Shown: positions 17,853 to 24,663 of the stretch, piece after piece
Layout of the letters: every line of letters starts with the position of its first letter
How positions within the stretch are numbered: position 1 is the first letter of the stretch
NCBI GenBank assembly: GCA_029225485.1
Contig: JAQXWO010000140.1
Span: 1-39,597 of the forward strand
Direction: 5' to 3'
Origin: Lachnospiraceae bacterium
GTDB taxonomy: Bacteria > Bacillota > Clostridia > Lachnospirales > Lachnospiraceae
DNA length: 39,597 nt
Notes under the pieces: generated by a model
Database searches by the model: none
Told to the model about the DNA's origin: nothing
What the model saw: only the letters and a program-made list of their open reading frames with translations
Program-made: the position numbers and the translations under genes

Positions 17853-18997
17853 AGAATGTGAAAAGCAGTTACACAAAGCTGAGACGCATGCTTCTGGTAC
17901 GGACACTTCTTTTCACGGGCCTTGCAGGGCTGACCGGATATGGAATCCTGACGATTCTCTTTGACGGGATCCTGAAAGATGCTTTTGCGCAGCTGATCGT
18001 ATCTTTACTTACGTGTTTGGGATTGAGTGATGTCAGTGCCCGGGCATGGTATGCCAGAATTTTTGTATCCAACAAAATACTGTTTCTGGCTGTCGAAATG
18101 ACGGTGCTGTTTGCTGTTTTCTTTTATCTGTCCATTCGCCGTATGATCCGGTATCTGAATGAGATCAGTGAGGAGATCCATGGAGTGCTCAGTGATTCAG
18201 AAGCATCTGTGATGCTTCCGCCGGAGCTGGAACCCATGGCGCAGGAGCTCTCTGAGCTAAAGGCCAAGCTGGCAAGCAGGAAACGGGAAGCAGCTGAGAG
18301 TGAGGAGAAGAAAAATGAGCTGGTAGTCTATCTGGCTCATGATCTGAAGACTCCGCTGACATCGGTGATCGCCTATCTGACCATGCTGGACGAGCATCCG
18401 GATATGGCGCCGGGGGAGCGGATCAAGTATACACATATCACACTTGAGAAAGCAGACCGTCTCGGTGAGCTGATCAATGAATTTTTTGAGATTACACGTT
18501 TTAATCTGCAGGATATCGTACTGGAACGGGAGCAGCTGAATTTATCCATTCTTCTGGAACAGCTGGCAGATGAGAGCTATGGAATGCTGAGTGAGAAAAA
18601 AATGACCTGTGCGGTAGATGTGGAAGACAGCCTGATGATTTACGGCGATCCGGATAAACTTGCACGGGTTTTTGATAATCTGCTGAAAAATGCGGCAGCA
18701 TACAGTTATGAGGGTACAGAGATACTGATCCAGGCCAGAAGCGGAGGAGGAAGGATCACGATTGTATTTACCAATTCCGGTCCACAGATTCCCCAGAAAA
18801 AACTGGAGATGATCTTTGAAAAATTTTATCGTGTGGATGATGCCAGATCCAGCAGAACCGGCGGTTCGGGGCTGGGACTTGCCATCGCAAAGCAGATCGT
18901 GGAGCTTCATGGAGGCGTGATCACGGCCACCAGTGACAGCATGCATACGAGATTTATCGTGTCGCTGCCGGTTCAGGCCGTGCAGGAAAAGAGGTGA
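17849..18997 (+). CDS. Sensor histidine kinase, VanS-like
   Basis: A 382-residue membrane kinase. Two helices (about residues 12-37 and 70-92) flank a short extracytoplasmic loop; then come a HAMP-like linker, the H-box LAHDLKTPLTSVIAYL, the N-box DNLLKNAAAYS, and the G-boxes with GGSGLGLAIAKQIVELHGG. It is a partner of the overlapping response regulator gene. The start is a GTG sharing GTGA with the regulator stop; a GTG at 17858 is also possible. The short sensor loop suggests an envelope or cell-wall signal, as for VanS relatives. It is followed immediately by sortase B. Confidence 0.92.
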   Translation: MKNVKSSYTKLRRMLLVRTLLFTGLAGLTGYGILTILFDGILKDAFAQLIVSLLTCLGLSDVSARAWYARIFVSNKILFLAVEMTVLFAVFFYLSIRRMIRYLNEISEEIHGVLSDSEASVMLPPELEPMAQELSELKAKLASRKREAAESEEKKNELVVYLAHDLKTPLTSVIAYLTMLDEHPDMAPGERIKYTHITLEKADRLGELINEFFEITRFNLQDIVLEREQLNLSILLEQLADESYGMLSEKKMTCAVDVEDSLMIYGDPDKLARVFDNLLKNAAAYSYEGTEILIQARSGGGRITIVFTNSGPQIPQKKLEMIFEKFYRVDDARSSRTGGSGLGLAIAKQIVELHGGVITATSDSMHTRFIVSLPVQAVQEKR

Positions 18998-19002
18998 CAG
19001 AT

Positions 19003-20133
19003 ATGAGAGATGAGACAGGACGTCCCCGGGGGAAGGACGGCTATGGAGGAAGCCGTAATGTGAATGGTTACGGTGATTATGATGAGAACCGGAGCAGTCG
19101 GGGATACGGAGGAAGCCGCAATGTGAACGGCTATGGCGATTACGATGACGGGCGGAGCCGCAATGTGAATGGCGGCGATTATGATGACAGCCGGAGAAAT
19201 CCGGACTACAGGAACAGCAGACCGGAAGAAAGCAGAGAAACAAACGGCAGCGGCAGAAAAAAACGGAAGCATACTTTCGGCGATTTCATCCGTCTGCTTC
19301 TGATGCTGATCGCTCTGGCAGTATTCTGTTATTCGGCATATATGCTTTATACTTTTTACAGAGAATATAAAAAGGGTTCCGATGAGTATGACAACCTGGA
19401 GCTCAATTATACGCTGGAAGATACAGATGAATCCGAAAATATGGATGCGCTGGAGGATGACCAGGCGGTGCAGTCGGTCAGCGGAGAGCGGAAGATGGTC
19501 ACTGTGACGGTGGACGGTGAGGATGTGCTTCTGCCGGTGATGAATAATCCCATTGATTTTAAGGAACTGCAGGCGATCAATACGGATATCTGCGGATGGC
19601 TGAGGATCCGTGCGATCGATATTTCCTATCCGCTGGTGCAGGGAGAGGACAACGACTTTTATCTGCACAGGACCTTTGAAAAGGAAGATAATTTTGCCGG
19701 ATGTCTGTTTTTAAATTGTGACAATGAATCAGATTTTTCGGATACGAATACCATTATATACGGTCACAATATGAAGAATGGCTCCATGTTCGGAAAATTA
19801 AAGCAGTTCCGGGAGGAAGAGGTATTTGACAAGAGCAAATATTTCTGGATCTTCACACCGGATTTTATTTATCAGTACCGTATCTTCTCTGCAATGGTGG
19901 TGAACAAGACGGGCCTGACCTATCAGGTGGATTTCACAGAACAGGAGTATCAGGAATTTCTGGATACAGCCTTTGAAAAATCCGAAGTAGACAATAAAAA
20001 CGTGGAAGTGACGAAGGATGACAAAGTGGTTACTCTTTCCACCTGTACCGGTGACGATGCCACACGGTTTGTGGTGATCGGAAAACTGGCTCAGACGTAT
20101 GTATCGAAGCAGTCAGCGTTAAACGAAAAATAA
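19003..20133 (+). CDS. srtB: Class B sortase with repetitive cytoplasmic N-terminus
   Basis: A 376-residue membrane transpeptidase. A glycine/asparagine/aspartate-rich N-terminal region of about 85 residues contains tandem units (GYGGSRNVNGYGDYD twice, then a shorter SRNVNGGDYDD). One membrane helix (about 95-118) follows, and then the sortase domain. The catalytic triad is visible: His255 in YGHNMKNG, Cys348 in TLSTCTG and Arg355 in TRFVV. Class B sortases attach proteins to peptidoglycan or build pili. The ATG at 19003 is chosen because GAGGTG (18991-18996) lies 6 bases before it; the upstream GTG at 18994 is inside that site. No obvious sorting-signal substrate is encoded in the window. 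Confidence 0.93.
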   Translation: MRDETGRPRGKDGYGGSRNVNGYGDYDENRSSRGYGGSRNVNGYGDYDDGRSRNVNGGDYDDSRRNPDYRNSRPEESRETNGSGRKKRKHTFGDFIRLLLMLIALAVFCYSAYMLYTFYREYKKGSDEYDNLELNYTLEDTDESENMDALEDDQAVQSVSGERKMVTVTVDGEDVLLPVMNNPIDFKELQAINTDICGWLRIRAIDISYPLVQGEDNDFYLHRTFEKEDNFAGCLFLNCDNESDFSDTNTIIYGHNMKNGSMFGKLKQFREEEVFDKSKYFWIFTPDFIYQYRIFSAMVVNKTGLTYQVDFTEQEYQEFLDTAFEKSEVDNKNVEVTKDDKVVTLSTCTGDDATRFVVIGKLAQTYVSKQSALNEK

Positions 20134-20158
20134 CAGTGACAGACAGGGGGTAAGATTC

Positions 20159-20881
20159 ATGGAAGACAGTGTAAAGAAACTGCAGGAAATCATTTCGGAA
20201 AGCAATAATATTGTATTTTTCGGCGGCGCCGGGGTATCCACGGAGAGCGGGATCCCGGATTTCAGAAGTGTGGACGGATTGTACCATCAGAAATATGATT
20301 ACCCGCCGGAGACCATACTGAGCCATACTTTTTTTGTGAAGAATACGAAGGAATTTTACCGGTTCTACCATGACAAAATGCTCTGCCTCGATGCGAAGCC
20401 GAATGCCGCGCACCGGAAGCTGGCCGAGATGGAGGAAAAAGGAAAGCTGAAGGCAGTCATTACCCAGAATATTGACGGACTCCACCAGATGGCAGGCAGC
20501 AGGCGGGTGCTGGAACTGCACGGAAGTGTTCACCGCAATTATTGCCAGAGGTGTCATAAAGAATATGATGCCCTGTATATGAAGGAGGCGGAGGGTGTGC
20601 CCTGCTGTGTCTGCGGCGGCATCATCAAGCCGGATGTGGTTCTGTATGAGGAAGGGCTGGATATGCAGACGATGCAGGATTCCATTTCCTATATCTCAGC
20701 GGCGGAAGTACTGATCATCGGAGGCACTTCTCTGGCGGTATATCCGGCAGCGGGCCTGATCGATTATTTCAGGGGAAAACATCTGGTGGTGATCAATAAG
20801 GCGCCTACACCGAGGGACAAATATGCGGATCTGCTGGTGCAGGGAAGCATCGGGGAGATTCTGGGACAGATACAGATTTAG
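20159..20881 (+). CDS. Sir2-family NAD-dependent protein deacylase
   Basis: A 240-residue sirtuin. It removes acyl groups from lysine using [26 protein letters not shown] and the catalytic His in LELHGSVHR are present. A zinc site is formed by CQRC and CCVCGG, and [10 protein letters not shown] and [13 protein letters not shown] complete the NAD pocket. Length and motifs fit bacterial CobB/SrtN-type enzymes. It starts 25 bases after the sortase gene with a GGGGG-containing binding site, so it may be the last gene of the two-component/sortase run. No terminator with a T-tract was seen; a long hairpin repeat follows. Confidence 0.94.
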   Translation: MEDSVKKLQEIISESNNIVFFGGAGVSTESGIPDFRSVDGLYHQKYDYPPETILSHTFFVKNTKEFYRFYHDKMLCLDAKPNAAHRKLAEMEEKGKLKAVITQNIDGLHQMAGSRRVLELHGSVHRNYCQRCHKEYDALYMKEAEGVPCCVCGGIIKPDVVLYEEGLDMQTMQDSISYISAAEVLIIGGTSLAVYPAAGLIDYFRGKHLVVINKAPTPRDKYADLLVQGSIGEILGQIQI

Positions 20882-20907
20882 AAGCGTTTGTGTGACTACA
20901 ATGCGAC

Positions 20908-21064
20908 GCCATCCGCTGCCCAATATCCGCGTGTGCTGCCTCCGTCCCGGACAGTCATGACAAAAATCTGCCGGTGCAGGACATAGGATGTTCTTTCCAG
21001 GCAGACATTTGCCATGACTGTCCGTTACGAGGTCAGACGCGTCGGATATGGGGCAGTGGATGGC
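20908..21064. repeat. Long hairpin repeat, copy A
   Basis: Most of the 333-base gap between the Sir2 and DUF951 genes. A left arm (20908-20959) and a right arm (21013-21064), each 52 bases, pair over nearly their whole length: outer GCCATCC.CTGCCC.ATATCCG and inner GGACAGTCATG match the opposite arm. Inside, CAAA..TCTGCC pairs with GGCAGA..TTTG. Left boundary GACGCC and right boundary GGCTGTGTGTCGAATG recur at copy B. No ORF or T-tract. Nothing else was recognised in 21065-21200. Confidence 0.85.
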
Positions 21065-21214
21065 TGTGTGTCGAATGCGGGAAAATAATTGCAGGAGTGC
21101 TGCAGAAAAGAAGTGATCCGTTTTAAGACAGAACGAGGTATGGATAGTGAGTGCAGATATATTGTTGCCATGTGATATGTGAATTTATTTCGGATGCAGA
21201 AGGAAGAGGAATGT

Positions 21215-21415
21215 ATGGAGTATCAGGTAGGGGATATTGTGAAGTTGAAGAAGAAGCATCCCTGCGGCAGCCAGGAGTGGGAGATCCTCCGGGTGGGAGC
21301 GGATTTCCGGCTTAAGTGTACGGGGTGCGGGCATCAGATCATGACTCCGCGGAAAATGGTTGAAAAAAATACGCGGGGATTGCGGAAAAAGCTTGAAAAT
21401 CCTGAAAATGTATGA
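21215..21415 (+). CDS. DUF951 family small protein
   Basis: A 66-residue protein beginning MEYQVGDIVKLKKKHPCGS, followed by WEILRVGADFRLKC and GCGHQIMTPRKM. This is the conserved DUF951 pattern, with cysteines that could bind metal and a KOW/OB-like small beta fold. The function is unknown; relatives often lie near rpsF/ychF-type loci in Firmicutes. The ATG at 21215 with AGGAAGAGGA just upstream is preferred to a GTG at 21179. It ends 81 bases before rpsF and may share regulation with the ribosomal operon. Confidence 0.85.
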   Translation: MEYQVGDIVKLKKKHPCGSQEWEILRVGADFRLKCTGCGHQIMTPRKMVEKNTRGLRKKLENPENV

Positions 21416-21421
21416 TAAAGT
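21393..21421 (+). promoter_or_regulatory. Weak promoter candidate for rpsF operon
   Basis: TTGAAA (21393-21398), a 17-base spacer, then TAAAGT (21416-21421). It lies at the end of the DUF951 gene. The -10 is poor, and TATGAT at 21411 has no matching -35. Confidence 0.35.
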
Positions 21422-21443
21422 ATATCTTCGTGATATATTGATT

Positions 21444-21485
21444 TCCTTGCTCCTTCCAGTGAGGAGGGGCCAGAGACCACAAGGA
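21444..21485 (+). promoter_or_regulatory. rpsF leader structure masking the ribosome binding site
   Basis: TCCTTG (21444-21449) can pair with CAAGGA (21480-21485), which is part of the rpsF Shine-Dalgarno sequence. A second stem CTCCT (21450-21454)/AGGAG (21462-21466) stacks directly inside, leaving GGGCCAGAGACCA unpaired. Feedback of S6:S18 on its own mRNA is known in bacteria; this structure is a candidate for that role. Confidence 0.45.
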
Positions 21486-21496
21486 GGTGCGAAAGC

Positions 21497-21784
21497 ATGA
21501 ACAAGTATGAATTAGCAGTAGTTGTCAGCGCAAAGATTGAAGATGAGGACAGAGCCGCTACGATCGAGAAGGTAAAAGAGTACATTACCCGTTTCGGTGG
21601 CACTGTTACAGAAGTAGACGAGTGGGGTAAGAGAAGACTCGCTTACGAGATTCAGAAGATGCGTGAAGGTTTTTACTACTTCGTTCGTTTTGAAGCTGAT
21701 GCAACATGCCCGGCTGAAGTCGAGAGACGTGTCCGTATCATGGAGAATGTCATCAGATATTTATGCGTTAGACAGGATGCATAG
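21497..21784 (+). CDS. rpsF: 30S ribosomal protein S6
   Basis: A 95-residue S6 with the typical start MNKYELAVVVSAKIEDEDR, central GGTVTEVDEWGKRRLAYEIQ and the end VERRVRIMENVIRYLCVR. S6 binds S18 and 16S rRNA in the small-subunit platform. AAGGAGG lies 9 bases before the ATG and may be masked by a leader hairpin. It is first in the conserved rpsF-ssb-rpsR order, with ssb 19 bases downstream. Confidence 0.98.
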   Translation: MNKYELAVVVSAKIEDEDRAATIEKVKEYITRFGGTVTEVDEWGKRRLAYEIQKMREGFYYFVRFEADATCPAEVERRVRIMENVIRYLCVRQDA

Positions 21785-21803
21785 ATAGAAAAGAGGAGAT
21801 AGA

Positions 21804-22268
21804 ATGAATAAAGTCATCTTAATGGGACGTCTGACAAGAGATCCCGAAGTACGTTACTCCGCAGGAGACAATTCTATGGCGATCGCGAGATATACGCTTG
21901 CCGTAGACCGCAGATTCCATCGTGACGGTGAAGCGACTGCCGATTTTATCAGCTGCACCGTATTTGGAAAGGGAGCAGAGTTCGCAGAGAGATATCTGCA
22001 TCAGGGGACCAAGATTGCAGTTACCGGACGTATTCAGACCGGCAGCTACACCAACAGAGATGGCCAGAGGGTCTATACGACCGATGTGATCGTAGAGGAC
22101 CAGGAGTTTGCAGAGAGTAAGGCTGCCAGCGAAGGCAGCGGCATGTCACGCCCGTCAGCGCCCAGCCCGAGAGCAGCAGCTCCGATGCCGGCACCGAACC
22201 AGGCATCTGCAGGGGACGGATTCATGAATATTCCGGATGGAATTGATGAGGAGCTCCCGTTCAACTAA
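21804..22268 (+). CDS. ssb: Single-stranded DNA-binding protein
   Basis: A 154-residue SSB. An OB-fold runs through about residue 108 (MNKVILMGRLTRDPEVRYS; FISCTVFGKGAEFAERYL; GTKIAVTGRIQTGSYTNRDG). A flexible Ser/Pro/Ala-rich linker follows, and the acidic tip DGIDEELPFN recruits replication and repair partners. Its position between rpsF and rpsR marks it as the housekeeping copy. AGAGGAG precedes the ATG. Confidence 0.98.
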   Translation: MNKVILMGRLTRDPEVRYSAGDNSMAIARYTLAVDRRFHRDGEATADFISCTVFGKGAEFAERYLHQGTKIAVTGRIQTGSYTNRDGQRVYTTDVIVEDQEFAESKAASEGSGMSRPSAPSPRAAAPMPAPNQASAGDGFMNIPDGIDEELPFN

Positions 22269-22322
22269 ACAACAGATTCAGACTTCAAAACTGAGATAGT
22301 GCGTAAAAGGAGGAAAAACCAA

Positions 22323-22586
22323 ATGGCATTCAATAAAGATAGAGCCGATGCCCCGATGAAGAGAAGAGGAGGCATCCGCAGAAGAAAGAAAGTTTGCGTA
22401 TTCTGTGGCAAAGAGAACAACGAGATCGATTACAAGGATGTAAACAAGCTGAAAAGATACGTATCTGAGAGAGGCAAGATCCTTCCGAGAAGAATCACAG
22501 GCAACTGTGCAAAGCATCAGAGAGCTCTTACAGTAGCAATCAAGCGTGCCCGTCACGTTGCACTTATGCCGTACGTACAGGATTGA
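22323..22586 (+). CDS. rpsR: 30S ribosomal protein S18
   Basis: An 87-residue S18 with [46 protein letters not shown] and the C-terminal [12 protein letters not shown]. The Cys-x-x-Cys with Cys-x-x-His indicates the zinc-binding form. AAAGGAGG precedes the ATG at 22323; the open frame reaches back to 22299 without a binding site. It is last in the operon, followed by a strong terminator at 22615-22658. Confidence 0.98.
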   Translation: MAFNKDRADAPMKRRGGIRRRKKVCVFCGKENNEIDYKDVNKLKRYVSERGKILPRRITGNCAKHQRALTVAIKRARHVALMPYVQD

Positions 22587-22614
22587 TTTCCTGCGGCAGA
22601 AAACTGAATGTATC

Positions 22615-22658
22615 AAAGCCCTTAAAGGCGGATGATTTCGGCATTTAAGGGCTTTTTT
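22615..22658 (+). terminator. Rho-independent terminator after rpsR
   Basis: AAAGCCCTTAAA (22615-22626) pairs perfectly with TTTAAGGGCTTT (22644-22655) and is followed by more T. A similar terminator lies at 24497-24539, on the far side of the next gene. Confidence 0.92.
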
Positions 22659-22669
22659 CTGAAAAAATA

Positions 22670-22698
22670 TTGCGGAAATTCTGATGATAAAGTATAAT
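22670..22698 (+). promoter_or_regulatory. Promoter of the CHAP-domain gene
   Basis: TTGCGG (22670-22675), a 17-base spacer, then a perfect TATAAT (22693-22698), about 45 bases before the start codon at 22743. Confidence 0.65.
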
Positions 22699-22742
22699 AA
22701 ATGAAAATATAACGAATGGTTATAAGAACAGGGAGGTAAGGT

Positions 22743-24461
22743 ATGAAATCTTTGAAACGCACGGCTGAAATTCTTGTGTTGCTTTTCGTCCTTGTTGTAT
22801 CTGTGAATATGATTCATCCTTCATATGCCGGTGCAGCAACAAATGGAAAGACACAAAGTGATGCAGTCAACTGGGCATGTGCCCGTGGGAATGAAGGCTG
22901 GAATCAGGATGTGGACGGAGTGTATGGTTGCCAGTGTGTGGATCTTATCCTGGCATATTATGATTATCTTCTTGGATATCATCAGAGTGGAAATGCAAAG
23001 GATTACAGCAATAATACACCGCCTGCCGGATGGACAAAGGTATACAGCAACCCACAGCCGGGAGATGTTGTGGTATGGGGGGCCGGTGCGCAGATGGGCT
23101 GGTATCCGCTTGAGACAAGTTATGCAAATAGTGATTTTGGACATATTGGAATTGTATGGCGTGTGAATGCGAGCGGAACGCTCTCGACGATTGAGACAAA
23201 TGCTTCGCAGGGGCAGAAAGCTGCTTATTATGAGCGCTATCCGAATAATGCAGCGTGTTTTATTCGTCCGGATTTTGCTTCAGGCAGCAGTACACCGACT
23301 CCGGTGCCGGGAGATGGTATTACCTGGTCGACCCAGACTCCGGTGGTTACTGAGACAAATGCAATCGTAAAAACACATGTGGTACCGCCAAGTCGTGTAT
23401 ATGTACAATGGTCCGGCTGCAATTTTTTTGATGCAAACGGAACAGAGATAGCAAAGGCCGGAGAAACAGCAGGGTTTCATGCATCCTATATCGATATGAC
23501 CTGGAATGTGAATGAAGAAACATGGACTCATTATTCTCTCCAGCCAGGTACCACCTATAAGTATCAGTTTTATGTGACATGGGGTGGTGTAGATCATTTT
23601 AGTCCAATGTATTCTTTTACAACGCCTCAGACTGTGACAGTGCCCCCGGTGCATAATCACAATTATAGTCAGAGTGTGACAAAAGCGGCTACATGCAGTT
23701 CCAAAGGCATAATGACGTACACTTGCGCATGTGGAAGCAAATATACAAAAGAGATTGCCCGAAAAGCTCATTCGAATACAGTTATCAAAAACAAAAAGAC
23801 GGCGACTTGTAAGGCAGAAGGATATACCGGAGATTCCTGCTGCAGTGTGTGCGGCACTGTGGTAAAGAAAGGCACTGTTATTGCTAAAAAGGCCCATACG
23901 TGGGATGCCGGCAAGGTTAAGGTAAAAGCGACAGCCACTAAGGACGGAATAAAAGAATATAAATGTAAGGTGTGTGCGGATGTACGTCAGGAAAAAATCA
24001 AAGCCACAGGCGTCAAACAGAAACCTGCAAAAGCAGGAGCGATACTGAAAGTTTCATCTGCAGAATACAAAGTATGTGCAGACAGAAAAAGTGTGGAATA
24101 TCGTAAATGCAAAAAGGGTGCGAAGAGTGTGACGATTCCGTCAACTATAAAAGTCAAAGGCATTACGTATAAGGTGATTGGTATTTCAGAAAATGCTTTT
24201 AAAAATAACAAGGCAGTGACCAGAGTTACAATCGGTGCAAATGTAAAATATATTAAAAAATATGCATTTTACAAGTGTAAAAACCTGAAGAAAATTGTAG
24301 TAAAGACAAAATTACTCAAGAAAGGCAAGATTGGAACAAAAGCATTTTACGGAATCAATGCCAGAGCAACAATTGCAGTACCGAAAAGTAAATTTTTCTA
24401 TTATGCATTGTCAGTATTTCGTTCAAGTGCAGGTTCAAAAACAGAGTTTGATATCATATAG
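22743..24461 (+). CDS. Secreted CHAP-domain protein with FN3-like, Cys-rich and leucine-rich repeats
   Basis: A 572-residue exported protein. A signal peptide (about 1-32, ending near SYAGA) precedes a CHAP domain (about 40-175) with likely catalytic Cys65 in GCQCVDLIL and His134 in FGHIGIVWR. CHAP domains are peptidoglycan amidases or endopeptidases. A Pro/Thr linker, an FN3-like domain (about 210-295), three Cys/His-rich repeats of about 35 residues (TATCKAEGYTGDSC is one) and a BspA-type leucine-rich segment (ISENAFKNNK; YIKKYAFYKCKNLKKI) follow. GGGAGG precedes the ATG. The gene is AT-richer than the ribosomal operon and lies between similar terminators. A role in wall remodelling, competition or host adhesion is possible. 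Confidence 0.85.
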   Translation: MKSLKRTAEILVLLFVLVVSVNMIHPSYAGAATNGKTQSDAVNWACARGNEGWNQDVDGVYGCQCVDLILAYYDYLLGYHQSGNAKDYSNNTPPAGWTKVYSNPQPGDVVVWGAGAQMGWYPLETSYANSDFGHIGIVWRVNASGTLSTIETNASQGQKAAYYERYPNNAACFIRPDFASGSSTPTPVPGDGITWSTQTPVVTETNAIVKTHVVPPSRVYVQWSGCNFFDANGTEIAKAGETAGFHASYIDMTWNVNEETWTHYSLQPGTTYKYQFYVTWGGVDHFSPMYSFTTPQTVTVPPVHNHNYSQSVTKAATCSSKGIMTYTCACGSKYTKEIARKAHSNTVIKNKKTATCKAEGYTGDSCCSVCGTVVKKGTVIAKKAHTWDAGKVKVKATATKDGIKEYKCKVCADVRQEKIKATGVKQKPAKAGAILKVSSAEYKVCADRKSVEYRKCKKGAKSVTIPSTIKVKGITYKVIGISENAFKNNKAVTRVTIGANVKYIKKYAFYKCKNLKKIVVKTKLLKKGKIGTKAFYGINARATIAVPKSKFFYYALSVFRSSAGSKTEFDII

Positions 24462-24463
24462 TA

Positions 24464-24492
24464 TGAGTCAAGGAATCTGTCCCCTTGACTCA
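24464..24492. other. Inverted repeat after the CHAP-domain gene
   Basis: TGAGTCAAGG (24464-24473) and CCTTGACTCA (24483-24492) are perfect 10-base complements around a 9-base loop, beginning 2 bases after the stop codon. There is no T-tract; the T-tailed terminator follows separately. Confidence 0.8.
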
Positions 24493-24496
24493 TGTT

Positions 24497-24539
24497 AAAG
24501 CCCTTAAATACCGGATTTCCCGGTGTTTGAGGGCTTTTT
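24497..24539 (+). terminator. Rho-independent terminator after the CHAP-domain gene
   Basis: AAAGCCCTTAAATACCGG (24497-24514), a 5-base loop, then CCGGTGTTTGAGGGCTTT and further T. The left arm starts with the same 12 bases as the rpsR terminator. Confidence 0.9.
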
Positions 24540-24551
24540 CTTATTTTAGTG

Positions 24552-24580
24552 TTGATACAGATAGTTCAACAGCGTATAAT
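24552..24580 (+). promoter_or_regulatory. Promoter of the kinase-receiver-PIN operon
   Basis: TTGATA (24552-24557), a 17-base spacer, then a perfect TATAAT (24575-24580). A leader of roughly 75 bases follows before the ATG at 24664. Confidence 0.75.
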
Positions 24581-24663
24581 TATACCGATGCGATTGAGTC
24601 TAATGAAACCCTTTTGTATAGTTTTATGCAGATTACAGTGATAAGAAAAGTGGTGAAAAAGAT

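Noticed and set aside
19021-19200. CRISPR-like repeat array
   Set aside because: The repeats are in-frame coding units of the sortase N-terminus, without regular unique spacers.
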